Origin: Parastagonospora avenae f. sp. tritici 18332-5 | Lineage: Eukaryota > Ascomycota > Dothideomycetes > Pleosporales > Phaeosphaeriaceae | Length of the DNA stretch: 64,000 nucleotides | Assembly: GCA_022559985.1 (NCBI GenBank) | Contig: JAFJTR010000008.1 | Coordinates: 1 to 64,000, forward strand | Direction of reading: 5' to 3' | Shown: in pieces, positions 1 through 10,548 of the stretch | Numbering within the stretch: the first letter of the stretch is position 1 | Layout: each line of letters begins with the position of its first letter | The notes under the pieces: model-generated | Database searches by the model: none | The model's input: only the letters and a program-made list of their open reading frames with translations | Told to the model about the DNA's origin: nothing | Made by a program: the position numbers and the translations under genes

Positions 1-153
1 ATGGCTGAGCGCGCTGTTGGTGGCACCACGGAGACGATTGCGCAGCGTTGATTCAGGCACCCCGTAGGCCTTAGCAGCAGCGCGCTGACTAGAATAAAGG
101 CCCGCATTGAGATCACTGATAGCCGATTGTATAGCTAATTCACGGGCGTCCAT
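1..153 (-). CDS. N-terminus of Pogo-like DDE transposase (partial)
   Basis: The minus strand is open from an ATG at 153 to the window edge, giving 51 residues. They begin MDARELAIQSAISDLNAG, continue through QRAAAKAYGVPESTLRNRLRG and end in TNSALSH. This is the Psq-type helix-turn-helix at the N-terminus of fungal Pogo/Fot1-like (Tc1-mariner superfamily) transposases: an alternating helix, an AAK.Y.V recognition turn and an R..G tail. In the family this domain binds the element ends, and a CENP-B-type HTH and a DDE catalytic domain follow; both would lie to the left of this window. The visible part has no stop or frameshift, so the copy could be intact or a fragment. The family call is firm for the HTH; the DDE type is inferred from family architecture. 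Confidence 0.75.
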   Translation of the reverse strand, partial: MDARELAIQSAISDLNAGLYSSQRAAAKAYGVPESTLRNRLRGATNSALSH

Positions 154-213
154 ATTGATGAGCGTTGTGGAGAGATATCGCGTGTTCTGTGCTGGTGTCG
201 CGTTCTGCCAAGG

Positions 214-241
214 TGCGCAGGAACCCTATCTGCGCAGGAAC
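214..241. repeat. Two direct copies of TGCGCAGGAAC
   Basis: Perfect 11-nt repeats sit at 214-224 and 231-241, separated by 6 nt (period 17). They lie upstream of the transposase start and are best read as subterminal transposase-binding sites. Confidence 0.6.
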
Positions 242-250
242 TATATGCGC

Positions 251-1078
251 TAGCTTACTGGTCTTTCTAAACTCCTATCCGTCGTCAAGACTGGCAAGCA
301 GTTGAATTTTCCATCGCCTCCAGATCAATCGCTAGATTCACCTGTATACTGGTAATGTTATCACATGATACTTGAACTGCTCACATGCTACGGCGGGGAA
401 GAGATGACGCGATGCCCGATCGGCCCGCCTGCAGAAAGGGAAGGTCCGGCAGTCGGATGCGAGTGTTGCAACGCGAAAGCGAGAGCGCCTGAGTCTTGTT
501 TGGACACGTGAAAGAATATCGCCTTCGCAATTTGCAGACTCATCTAAACGACCGATTCGTCTGAGTTATCATTGGTGCAATTGAAACATTCATGCTCCCG
601 CTCGGGCACTCGCTAGAACATCAAGCTTTTCCCCGCCACTTGGCCTTTATCCTTGACAAGCACAATATTGTCGCATGGCCGCAATTCGCGGATCTTGGAC
701 ATGGATTTCAGTTGTTCCGTTGCGCATCACATCGCAAATCTTCGCTAGACGCTGCAGGTTGCTGTGTTCGCCGTCCTTGCCTCATTTCGCGGGGTTGCCT
801 CCAGCATGATCCTTGAATTTAGATAGTCTCAAGTGAAGAAGTCTCCCTTATGGTTAACGTTATTGCTCGACACCATATTTTTTACGATGGTGTTCTACAA
901 AGTTAAGCAAGGTAACCCTAACCAGGGCAATTCGCGCGATGCCCGGGACTATTTACCACCAATAAGTACGATGCTACAGGCACCCGGAGTTCTTCCCAAT
1001 GTCGGGTAAGGATCAAATGGTTCAGTTGTAGATTGGCAAATCTCTCGGTATGGTACTTCGTGTACAGAAAATACAACG
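251..1078. other. Intergenic spacer, no supported gene
   Basis: Open frames here are short and resemble no family. The spacer separates the transposon end from the GH127 promoter. No tRNA, long repeat or second element was recognised. Confidence 0.5.
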
Positions 1079-1085
1079 TATAAAG
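1079..1085 (+). promoter_or_regulatory. TATA box of the GH127-like gene
   Basis: TATAAAG lies 106 nt upstream of the ATG at 1191, a usual distance for a fungal core promoter with a short leader. Confidence 0.5.
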
Positions 1086-1190
1086 CGAGGCATATCGCCG
1101 GATCTTATGGTTGTACAACCACCTTTGCACATCATTATTGTATCTGCTTCATTGGCATTCACGGAACATTTCCGTTAGCAGCATTGCGCC

Positions 1191-3158
1191 ATGCTGTCTA
1201 AAACTCTCCTTGCCGGATGCCTTTTGGCAGTCTCGCCAGTAATTGCTCAAACAATTCCTTCTCTCGCCGTGCCAGAAGTCGGAACCTCCGCGTACGAATT
1301 CGACTTGAGCCAGGTCTCACTGAGCAATAGCCGATGGAAAGACAACGAGAACCGGACACTCAACTATCTCAAGGCCGTAAACGTTGACCGACTACTGTAT
1401 AACTTCAGGGCGACACACAAGTTATCGACCAACGGTGCGCAGCCTAACGGAGGATGGGACGCTCCCAACTTCCCTTTTCGCTCGCACGCCCAAGGGCACT
1501 ACCTTACTGCTTGGGTCCATTGCTACGCAACTTTACGCGACAACGAGTGCAAGACCCGCGCTAGCTACTTCGTACAAGAACTTGCCAAATGCCAGGCCAA
1601 TAACGGAGCGGCTCAATTCAGCACTGGGTATCTGTCTGGATTCCCAGAGTCAGAATTCGTGGCGCTTGAGGCGGGCCAGCTGAAGGGTGGGAACGTCCCG
1701 TACTATGCAGTACACAAGACCATGGCTGGTCTGCTAGATGCATGGCGCATCATTGGCGACACCAAAGCTCGCGATGTCTTGCTGGCGCTCGCTGGCTGGG
1801 TCGATGCACGCACCAAGAAATTGAGCTCGTCTCAGATGCAAACCATGCTCGGAACAGAATTCGGTGGCATGAACGATGTTCTGGCAGCCGTCTACCAGCT
1901 TACTGGAAACAAGCAGTGGCTCACTGTCGCCCAGCGCTTCGACCATGCGAGCCAATTCGATCCTCTTGCAAATAATCAGGATCGCCTGAGCGGCAACCAT
2001 GCCAACACGCAAGTCCCGAAATGGATTGGCGCAGCTCGAGAATACAAATCTACTGGCACTAAACGCTACCTTGACATTGCGAAGAATGCTTGGGACTTCA
2101 CCATCAACGCCCACACATATGCCATTGGAGGTAACAGCCAGGCTGAGCACTTCCGACCGCCGAACCAGATCTCAAACTTCCTTACCAATGATACGGCTGA
2201 GCAATGCAACACATACAATATGCTGAAGCTTACAAGGGACCTGTGGACTACGGATCCGTCAAGCACTAAGTACTTTGACTACTACGAGCGGGCGTTGATC
2301 AACCATCTTCTCGGTGCACAGAACCCGACAGACAACCATGGCCATATTACTTACTTCACACCACTTAAGGTAGGCTTTGCTGAAAGACAGGTGAATAACA
2401 TATTGCTAACATTGGCTTCTAGTCTGGTGGACGTCGTGGCGTTGGCCCAGCTTGGGGCGGCGGCACATGGAGCACCGACTACAGTTCCTTCTGGTGTTGC
2501 CAGGGAACAGCGTTGTGAGTTAGCCATGAACACTTCAGCTATAATGCAAGACTCACACGAACGTAGGGAGACCAACACCAAGTTGATGGACTCGATCTAC
2601 TTCTACGACAGCTCCTCACTCTACGTAAACCTCTTTACGCCTTCCACTCTTGACTGGAAACAGCGCAGCGTCAAAATCTCACAAGTGACCACATTCCCTG
2701 TCAGCGACACAACCACATTGACTGTCACCGGCACTGGCAACTGGGCGATGAAGATTCGCATTCCGTCCTGGACTTCTGGCGCAACTATCAGCATCAACGG
2801 ACAAGCATCAAATGTCGCCGCTAACCCTGGTAGTTACGCTGCATTGTCTCGCGACTGGAAGTCTGGCGATATCGTCACTGTCAAGCTCCCGATGAAGCTA
2901 CGCACAGTGGCTGCGAACGACAACGCCGGCATCGCGGCCGTTGCGTATGGGCCAGTCATCCTCAGCGGCAACTACGGACAACAAGCTCTCAACTCGATGC
3001 CCTCTCTGGCACTAAACACTGTACGTCGCACCAACACCAACAGCCTCGCATTCACGGCGACAGCAAACGGTCAAGCCGTAAATCTTGGTCCATTCTACGA
3101 TGCGCACAACATCAACTACAACGTCTACTGGACTACTAGCGGGTCATTCTCCAACTAG
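1191..3158 (+). CDS. Secreted GH127-family beta-L-arabinofuranosidase-like enzyme
   Basis: Exons are 1191-2369, 2423-2514 and 2567-3158, with introns of 53 and 52 nt, giving 620 residues. Residues 1-19 (MLSKTLLAGCLLAVSPVIA) are a signal peptide. The protein matches the DUF1680/GH127 alpha/alpha-barrel family, which removes L-arabinofuranose from plant cell-wall glycans. The family's metal and catalytic cysteine site is visible: E-x-C in AEQCNTYNM at about residue 343, and paired cysteines in SFWCCQGTALE, which appear only when both introns are spliced. The nucleophile cysteine pair and the Glu of the Zn site are therefore kept. The C-terminus holds the usual beta domains. It probably acts outside the cell on hemicellulose or hydroxyproline-linked arabinans. 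Neighbouring GH families with the same fold (GH146) cannot be excluded, so substrate linkage is inferred. Confidence 0.88.
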   Translation: MLSKTLLAGCLLAVSPVIAQTIPSLAVPEVGTSAYEFDLSQVSLSNSRWKDNENRTLNYLKAVNVDRLLYNFRATHKLSTNGAQPNGGWDAPNFPFRSHAQGHYLTAWVHCYATLRDNECKTRASYFVQELAKCQANNGAAQFSTGYLSGFPESEFVALEAGQLKGGNVPYYAVHKTMAGLLDAWRIIGDTKARDVLLALAGWVDARTKKLSSSQMQTMLGTEFGGMNDVLAAVYQLTGNKQWLTVAQRFDHASQFDPLANNQDRLSGNHANTQVPKWIGAAREYKSTGTKRYLDIAKNAWDFTINAHTYAIGGNSQAEHFRPPNQISNFLTNDTAEQCNTYNMLKLTRDLWTTDPSSTKYFDYYERALINHLLGAQNPTDNHGHITYFTPLKVGFAERQVNNILLTLASSLVDVVALAQLGAAAHGAPTTVPSGVAREQRCELAMNTSAIMQDSHERRETNTKLMDSIYFYDSSSLYVNLFTPSTLDWKQRSVKISQVTTFPVSDTTTLTVTGTGNWAMKIRIPSWTSGATISINGQASNVAANPGSYAALSRDWKSGDIVTVKLPMKLRTVAANDNAGIAAVAYGPVILSGNYGQQALNSMPSLALNTVRRTNTNSLAFTATANGQAVNLGPFYDAHNINYNVYWTTSGSFSN

Positions 3159-3253
3159 TGTATGCGATGACTGCGTGTTGCGGAGGCGAGATAGTTGTGT
3201 AGATTGACCGTCATTCTTTGTATATATTCTCTCCACATACCTGTAGCAGCTGG

Positions 3254-5068
3254 CTACATCGGCACCTCGATCAACATAGCCTTCTCCTCCTCACCCACTC
3301 TCTTCCTTGCTTGCTCAAGTGGTGTCTTCAACTCATACACTGCGCGAACTTGTACAGCCTTCATCCAGCCCGTCCCTATCCCAATTGCCGCTTCAGCTAA
3401 TGCTGCATAGTTCGGCGTGGGTCGGAATGAGATGTTCAGCTCATCCTCCGTAGCGCCTTTGTTCAAGCCATTAGGGTACACGAGCTCGACCGAGTTGCGT
3501 GGCGCCTTCCATCCTCCGTTGTTAAGCACGACAATCAGAATCGGGATTTTGTACTTGCTTGCGACCCATAGCGCGCTACTAGGGGCCACGCACATGAGAC
3601 TGCCGTCGCCAATGATCTGACACACGATCTCTGGTGTCGGCTTCTCGCTTTGTGATTGTCCTTGTAATGCCATCTTGACACCAAGAGCCGCTCCGTTACT
3701 CCATCCGATTCCGGTAGCGCCGCAATTTATCCGTTTTCCAGGCTGGCTTGGTTGCAATTGGTCATGCATGATCTGGCTGTTGGTGACTGCTTCGACAACG
3801 AATGTAGTGCTATCTGGCAGTTCAGAACGCAACAAACTGCCGACATTATGACCACTCAACGCTTCACTGTCCTCAAGGCGCATCTATTGCTCGATTGCTG
3901 CTAATCGATATTGGTGCGATGCGGTCTGTCTTTTGGCTCGCGCTGCGTATTTCGGATTTTGGGGTTTTTCTACCAAGCAGTGATCACTCTTGACATAGCT
4001 GACAAGTTGCTTCAAGGAAGTGAAGCTATCCGCCTTCCATCGTCCATGGGCGGGGAAGAAAGACACGCGCAACTGCTCATTCAGAGGGTCGATATCAACA
4101 TGGAAAATTCTAGTATTTTCAGATGGCACATTCCTCGAGGGTGTCCATGGCATGTCGCAATCGAGAAGCGATATGACATCAGCGTCTTTCGTGCGCTCAT
4201 TCATGCCAAGCCGAAATCCTTCGGAAGCTGGATGCGAGGCTGGAAAGCACATGTCGCTTCCGCCTGTGTCGTGTACACGAATACCAGGGATTAGATCTGC
4301 AAGTGCGACGAGTAGCTCCAGAATTCGTCGGTCGCGGCCTGAGTAGCCTGTAATGATGAGAGGGCGTTCAGCGCGGACCAAAGCAGTCGCAATGTCTTCC
4401 ATCGCATCTGCTGGCAGCGCACTTGGTCCAATAGGTACCCATTGCTCTTGATTCAAGGAGGTAATTTCCGTCCGCTTGGCAAGTACCTCTCTGGTGACAG
4501 TGAGATATACAGGACCCTTCGGCGCACTTTTCGCAAACTGCAATGCCCGTGCAATCATATGTTTGGCATTCAAGCCTGTCCGTATCTCGCCAGTATATCT
4601 GCAGTACTGTCGCACAATTGCTGCCTGATCATGGGCGTCTTGCAATCAATTGCTGTACTCGGTCCTTGAACCAGGGAGCTCTCCGGACTCTGTAAATGGG
4701 CACAATCCGGCGAAAACTAATACTGGAGAGCGGCCAATACTCGCATTGTGGACACCTTGCCCAAGGGCCTGAGTTCCGACGTCTACATGAACGAGCACTG
4801 CTTGTGGTTGGTCAGTGACTCGCGCATATCCGTCTGCGATGGATATGGCAGTGACTTCAGTAGGACAAGTGATCATGCGCGGGAATGCCTTAGGTTGTTC
4901 CCTGTTTCCTTTGACGAATGCTTCTAGCATAGAAGGATGATCTGAGCCGACGTTGACGAAAACATTGTTGACACCGGCCTGACTAGCATAAGTACATGAA
5001 GATAGAGGGTGATCCAAATTCATACTTTTCAGAGTCCTTCGAAAATGGCAAAGGCTGTGGTGTAGCTG
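3254..5068 (-). pseudogene. Broken thiamine-diphosphate enzyme (acetolactate synthase-like)
   Basis: The frame covers the three domains of a ThDP-dependent decarboxylase/acetolactate synthase-like protein. The PYR domain has NVGSDHPS, the ThDP Glu region TCPTEV and DGYAR. The middle domain has GYSGRDRR and DTGGSDMCFP. The PP domain carries the Mg-ThDP motif from IGDGS to LNNGGW. Three stop codons lie in this single frame: TGA at 5029-5031 in the N-terminal FEGL-stop-KAGV, TGA at 4646-4648 where relatives have W in RTEYxxW, and TAG at 3884-3886 in AAIEQ-stop-MRLEDSE. A 47-nt intron (5025-4979) joins the first segment in phase. The 5' limit is uncertain. All three stops can arise by one transition (C to T or G to A). 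The text between them is well conserved, so inactivation looks recent. Confidence 0.82.
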
Positions 5069-5726
5069 TGCGATGTTAGTGTCCAGATTCCCAAGACAAA
5101 ATCTCATATTTAATAAACTTGAGAGTGTCTTACCCCTCATGGGTTGAATCAATGATTCCATCAGTTTTACGATCTGGTGTGTGCTGATCGTCACAATGTT
5201 GGCTCGTTGAGAAGCATGTGGCTGATCTAACAACAACGGTACGCCGGGCCCCATGAAAGCTTTCGTTTTGACGCAGCGCATGACAGCTCCGAGCTCTGTT
5301 ATCAGGCTTCTTTCGAAGCCCTCGTCAACGGCTAAGGCGCTGCGTGATGAGGCGCATTGTGCTGTGTTTCGAATGAGACGTCGCGGAGGCGAGGCTGTTT
5401 GGCAGGTAGATCCAAACGGCCCTGTAACTCAGCGTAGCCGATATCGGCGATGATTTCCAGAGTCCGCCACACGATCTCGAAGTACATCAACGACTTTCTC
5501 ATCAACTGCGACGCTTTTGCGGAAAGGACTGAACACAGTAAGCCGATGCCGGTGGAGTTGCGATTAGATTCATTATTGGTGTCGTGGTAAATAAGCAAAA
5601 CCCTCGACCAAAAATTTGGTGTGGATCGCAACGCTACGAAGGTATCCTTGGTCCCAAACGCCTTGCAATGATACACGATAATACATATTCTTATTAAAGT
5701 CTGCAGATGAGACATGGCAGAAGCCC
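5069..5726. other. Spacer between broken ThDP gene and peroxidase
   Basis: A minus-strand frame at 5332-5733 runs 133 codons and ends in a helical-looking stretch (LEIIADIGYAELQGRL). It has no recognisable family and its end overlaps the peroxidase stop region. It might be a remnant; nothing else is supported here. Confidence 0.3.
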
Positions 5727-6797
5727 CTACCACTTCAATCGATCGAACAAGTTACTGCTCCTGATCTCTCGCTTCCTGCTGCCGCCAGGTAGCGCGCTTG
5801 TGCAGTCGACAAGACCTGCACCATCCACGCCCAGCATGCTCATCTTGGTCATGGCAGCAACGAACGCAAAGTCCCACGCACCCTTGCTGACGGCGAAAGT
5901 GCCGAATGGGATCGCTGTGATAGGGTTTTGCGCGATGCTCTTGTCGGCTGGGAGGGTGAAAGGTGCCCCGCCGTTCTTCGTCTCCGAGTAGTACTTGTTA
6001 TCCCAGGTACCGACGGTCGAGTCAAGCGATGCGCCGGCCTGAGCAGGGTTGGAGACGCGTTGCTTAGCAGCTGTGTGGGCGCCAACAAGAGCAGCGAGAT
6101 CGATCGGAGAGAAACCCTTTGATGCTAGGAAATGTGGTCAATCGTTGCTGATTAGGATAGACATGCTTTGCTTACCGAAGAGCTTAATGAGATCACCACT
6201 CTCTGCACGAGGTCCAGGAAGCACACCCTGCGCATTTGCTTGATCTGAGTCTTTGCGACCAATCTTGACAGGTACTGTTGGGCCTCCAGGACATGTCTTG
6301 ATTGCGTGGGCCGCAGCGAACTGGATGAGGTCTGCAACTCCGACCTCTTTCTGCTGCGCCAACCCCCCAAGATTGCCACAAAGTCGTTCTAGGCCCCTGT
6401 TTTCGGAGCGAGAACACTCATCGGCAAGAATCAATGAGCCGTCACAAGCACCATTGAAACAGTCGTGGAAGGATGCTCGAATAGCAGCGCGGGCAGCGTC
6501 AGTGCATTGGCCGTCTGCCAGAAATTGAGCTGTGAGGGCAGTTGAGATCTCTTTCCAGACTGGTGGACAGGTCTCTTGTCCTTTGTTGATTCCCGTTTTG
6601 GTCAACATGTCATTGAGCCAGCCAAACATGTTGTTGATTCCGCGCTTTGTATGTGTGGTTGCTGACATGACTTCATCGGCCATGTGGAAGCTGTGGAAAG
6701 CCTGCGCTGAAATGGGGGAAGATGCGTTTGCGTAAACGCATGCATTGGCAAAATTGGCTGCAGCCAGGACAGTGACGAAAACGTGGCGAATATACAT
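5727..6797 (-). CDS. Secreted class II-type fungal heme peroxidase
   Basis: Exons are 6797-6176 and 6124-5727 with a 51-nt intron (GTAAGC to CCTAG), giving 339 residues ending FDRLKW. The first 19 residues form a signal peptide. The distal heme pocket is seen in AIRASFHDCFNGACDGS, with the catalytic Arg and His and the first calcium-site Asp. The proximal pocket is LVGAHTAAKQR with the heme-ligand His, visible only after splicing. Length and motif order fit ascomycete secreted peroxidases related to lignin/Mn peroxidases. I do not see the acidic Mn-binding triad or a clear surface Trp, so a generic low-redox peroxidase is the safest reading. It would oxidise phenolics with H2O2 outside the cell. 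It is intact, unlike its neighbours on both sides. Confidence 0.9.
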
Positions 6798-6917
6798 TAT
6801 GTATAGAGCGATTTAGAAAGATCGATGAAACGAAAGAACGAAAATTTGACAAGAAGCTTTGGACGCGAATGGCAGTGACCTGATGATGTTGGCTTCGAAG
6901 AAAAAATCCTACTTCCC

Positions 6918-6923
6918 TTTATA
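6918..6923 (-). promoter_or_regulatory. TATA box of the peroxidase gene
   Basis: On the minus strand GTATAAAGG lies about 120 nt upstream of the peroxidase ATG. Confidence 0.45.
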
Positions 6924-6984
6924 CACCTTAATGGATATTCAAACATGAGTAAGAATAGCATGCAAACGCGCGAGTCAGTTCGCA

Positions 6985-8824
6985 CTACTGGGATCATGTC
7001 GGTGGGCGGACTCTAACTTCAGGCCCTAACCACTTGCGTCGAAGTTTGCCTCATTATTGGTGAGAGACTACTGAGGTGGTGTAAAGATGGTGAGGTGAGT
7101 AGCTTGATCCACCCTGTGGGGACGCAGTCTATCCTCAGGGTGACCGATGTACTGTAGATCATCTTCAGCATAGAGTTGGGCCACAACTGTTTCCCAGGTT
7201 TCAGCGTACGGTCAAGAATATTGAACATACGAGCAGAGTACAAGGCTCCCTGGACGTGGTGCGCCCCCATCCTGTTGTATTCTAGAAAGGTGTTGTCCCA
7301 AATACATGCCACTGCGCGAGTAGATGCATGTCAGCCCCGTCCACGATCTATTGGAAACCTCCCGCCGTGGGCATTTGCTCCTGTGACTAGCACCATGGGC
7401 TGCTCTCGTTTTGCTGAAACGAAACATACATTGCTAAATGAGGAAGCAGATCATTTGTTTCAATAGGAAGCGGACTCGAGTGACATTCGAGTGTCCAAAC
7501 ATCGATCGTCTTGGAGCCGCAGTTCCTGCACGGGCGCTTGTGTTTGAGGCGCGAAAGAAGCTTCCACTAGTTCTGTATTCAGCTATTTCCGGACCATAGT
7601 AGCCGAGCACGCTGTGATCTTCCTTGTATTGCAGATTCGGTATTGTGTTGGGAGCTTGAATGATTTGCTCGTTCTTCTCAATCTTATTTCTTTCATCTGT
7701 GGCCAGTTTGCTTGTAGATCCTGTGTTCAGGCGGTGCGAATGTGACCTCAGAATTCGCATGCTAAGGTCGCTCACAAAGGTCGCAACTCTGCCACTTCGC
7801 ATGCTATGGATATGGTAGGTACACCTGAGCAGATGGAACGGCTCACTTTGCGGCTCTTGAAATTCACGCGACAGCAGCCTTAGGTTGCGGGGAGTCGGTG
7901 CGATTGCTGCAGCATTTTGAGTGCGCCACGAACCATGATAAGGGCGTTGAAACACTCTTCCAATAAGCAGCAGTGCGTTTGATGGAGCCTTCGATAGCTG
8001 AAGCGATGGCGCCGGATGGTAGGACGGAGTTCTAGAGGGACCCGGATTTCCAGGTGTCGAAACCCCTGACTAGCCCTAATTCCAAGACTAACGTATCGCA
8101 CTAAGCCTCTTCAAACATTCTCCCTGATTCCTTCCAAGTCGTGCTGAGCACATGAAGAACATCGGTGCTGCATGCCGTGGATACTGGGAGCAAGTAGTTC
8201 GGAGATGATATTGCAGAAAGTGAAGAATGTGAACGGCTCATCACGCAACCACAGACACAACATAAACACTCCACGACACCAACGATGCAAAGCCGCGAAT
8301 CACTCCAAGACTACCTACGCAATCATGTTGTAACAGAAGCAAAGGAGGAGAAGCGCCACAGGAACCTGTAGCCAGTGCCGAACCTGCATATGTTGGTCGT
8401 TCATTAGTTGTATATTTTCATTTTTGACATATGGCACTCGCGCTACTTAGAGTTCAATAGGTAACAATGCTCCTATCCTTCTCCATCTCGTAGTCCACTA
8501 CGAACCAATTGTGCCGTGTCTTGTCTAACGAGTCCGTGATTCCGAAGTGGGGTTTAGATCTAGAGAGTAACGCCAAAACGGTCATCTGATCCAAGTGCTG
8601 ACGACCAAGGCTCGTGTGATACCCCACTGCCGTTGCATTTGGGAGGCAATCTGCTGTCGGACACCGATCTCCTGACTTCACTCTTTTCTCGCCGAGCGCT
8701 CATCATGTCAACAAGCAAAATCTCGTGTAGTTAAAGACCGCGGATTCAGTCAGATATTGAACATTGATCTCATCCCAGAGAGACCACTTCCCACGAAATG
8801 CAGTCGATCGACGTGAAATTTGTG
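6985..8824. other. Intergenic region of about 1.8 kb
   Basis: Several frames of 60-173 codons exist (longest on the minus strand at 7434-7955), but none has domain motifs, a signal peptide or a splice pattern that extends it. I see no gene. Upstream elements of the peroxidase probably occupy the left end. Confidence 0.45.
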
Positions 8825-10548
8825 TTATTTTCTGGCTCTTGGATTGACGCAGCACTTTTGGGGTCGCGACGTCAGCCCGTCTTGCGCCTCATACCCACTC
8901 AGGTGTTCAGGCACTCGCGGGAACTCGAATCGCAAGACTAATACGGCGATCACGATCCGGAGTTCTAACAGGGCTATTTTCTTTCCAAAGCAACCGCGCG
9001 ATCCAGCGGAAAATGGGAGCATATGTACGGAGTTTGGGTCGAATTTGCCGCTCAACAACCATCGCTCTGGTGCGAAAATGTTGCGATCATGGAAGCGAAT
9101 GTCATGGCTGTCGTGATTTGACCGTGGTAGATCAACTCGCTACCCGGGTGTGTAAGTCGACAGGCCTTGTCGTCCACATGGCTGGAAGCTGAAGGAGTAT
9201 ATGGCGAGTAGTATGACGGCCCCGCAGTGACAAGTATAATCAGAGTACACTCAGGCACCTGGTACCCAAGCATTTTGCAAGCTACAGGTGTTTGGCGAAA
9301 TGATACTGGCCCGGTGTTTGAGAGCCGTAAGGTTTCTGCGACCACTGTTTCGAGGTAGGGTACAGAGACTGCGGTCAGGTCTCTCGCAGAGGGCAAAATG
9401 GACCCTTCCACACAGCCGAAGGCACCGATTAGAGAGTCGCGCAATGTTTCATGTGCTTCCGGGTTGTCGGTAAGATACTTCAGCGCCCAGCAAATGGACG
9501 ATGCAGTGGTTTCATGTCCAGTAATGAGTAGCTCGAGTAATTCATCTCGCAGAGCGTCATTGCTGTCCACGTCGCGTTCAGTTTTTGACACTGAAGTAAG
9601 CCGCAAATCCTTGTGGAACGCTTCGCTGAGCGCACATGTTCGTCCTGCTGCTCCTGTCGCGACCCTTCTTCAACACGCAATGATGCACTCGTCCAAGATT
9701 GTGTCTTTTTTCTTCATCGCCCGCCGTAGGATACCAGAGTATGAGAAGACCCAAATATACAATCTCGAGCTGAAGCCTAGCATCACCCAGTCCAGGCAAA
9801 TCATTAGTGTACCGAGAACGTCATAGAATTCAGGCATTTGAGGTTGTGCAAATACGGCCATGTCATCTCCCAAATGATTAACTGGACAAAATTTGCGCAG
9901 TGTTTCCATGCTGGCGGCCAACAGTCCCAGTTTTGATCCAACAAGCATCTCCCACATGCCATCAAGTGTTGCCAATTTTATGTTCTCTTGCGCGTCGAAT
10001 GCGCGACTCGAATCCAGGAGCTCTGCTTTCTTCTGCCATACGTCGGCCACGTGGGTAGCTGCCTCCAGGAAGCACGGTGCCGCTACTTCGTCCAAGAACC
10101 TGGGGCTGACCACCACATTCCAAAGTCGTCGTTGCTCTTTGAAAGCAGGACTACTCGACTTCAATCCGATGGTCGCTTTTGGTGCCACCAATCCAAACTA
10201 TGTGTGCATCAAGGCGGCCCTGTCGATCTCACCGATGCGTCGTGCGACTATGTCTTCTATGGCATTCAATTCAGCCAGGACCAGCGTAGGACGGACAGTC
10301 GAGAAGGAAGGTAGGAACAGCTGGATCAGTGAGGATTCGTGGTGCAGATTCTGTAAAGATAACCAGCGGAAGACCTCCCCGGTGCGGAAGAAATGCAGGC
10401 CGAGTGTTATTAGGTCGCCCCATCGTAGATATCGAGCGAAGAAGTTATAGGGAATTCCTGGGATTGGCTTAGGAATGAGTAATGCGTCAAAGATGATCCA
10501 TGATGCGACGAAGATGGCGAATGCGTAGGCAAACGTAAAGCACGACAT
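8825..10548 (-). pseudogene. Broken cytochrome P450 monooxygenase
   Basis: A P450 can be followed end to end on the minus strand. An N-terminal membrane anchor (FAYAFAIFVASWIIFDALLIP) is followed by a proline hinge. The C-helix region has RLWN, the I-helix LLITGHETTAS, the K-helix ETLR and the PERW region APERWLL. The heme loop FSAGSRGCFGKKIA has the ligand Cys. The frame is interrupted by TAG at 10198-10200 (ALMHT-stop-FGLVAPK) and by TGA at 9670-9672 (CIIAC-stop-RRVATG), and it shifts by one base between about 9190 and 9139, just before the PERW region. No GT-AG intron explains the shift. TAG fits CAG to TAG. Motifs are otherwise intact, so loss is recent. Its substrate is unknown. Confidence 0.83.

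Larger units (their letters stand above)
1..250 (-). mobile_element. Right part of a Pogo/Fot1-like DNA transposon
   Basis: The element includes the transposase start at 153 and its upstream leader. Upstream of the gene the 11-mer TGCGCAGGAAC occurs twice in direct orientation (214-224 and 231-241), followed by a related ATGCGC at 245-250. Repeated motifs just inside the end are common in Pogo-type elements. The opposite end is outside the window, so the terminal inverted repeat and the target-site TA cannot be confirmed and the outer boundary is an estimate. Confidence 0.5.

Noticed and set aside
7434..7955. 173-codon minus-strand frame
   Set aside because: No motifs and no plausible promoter; composition resembles non-coding DNA.
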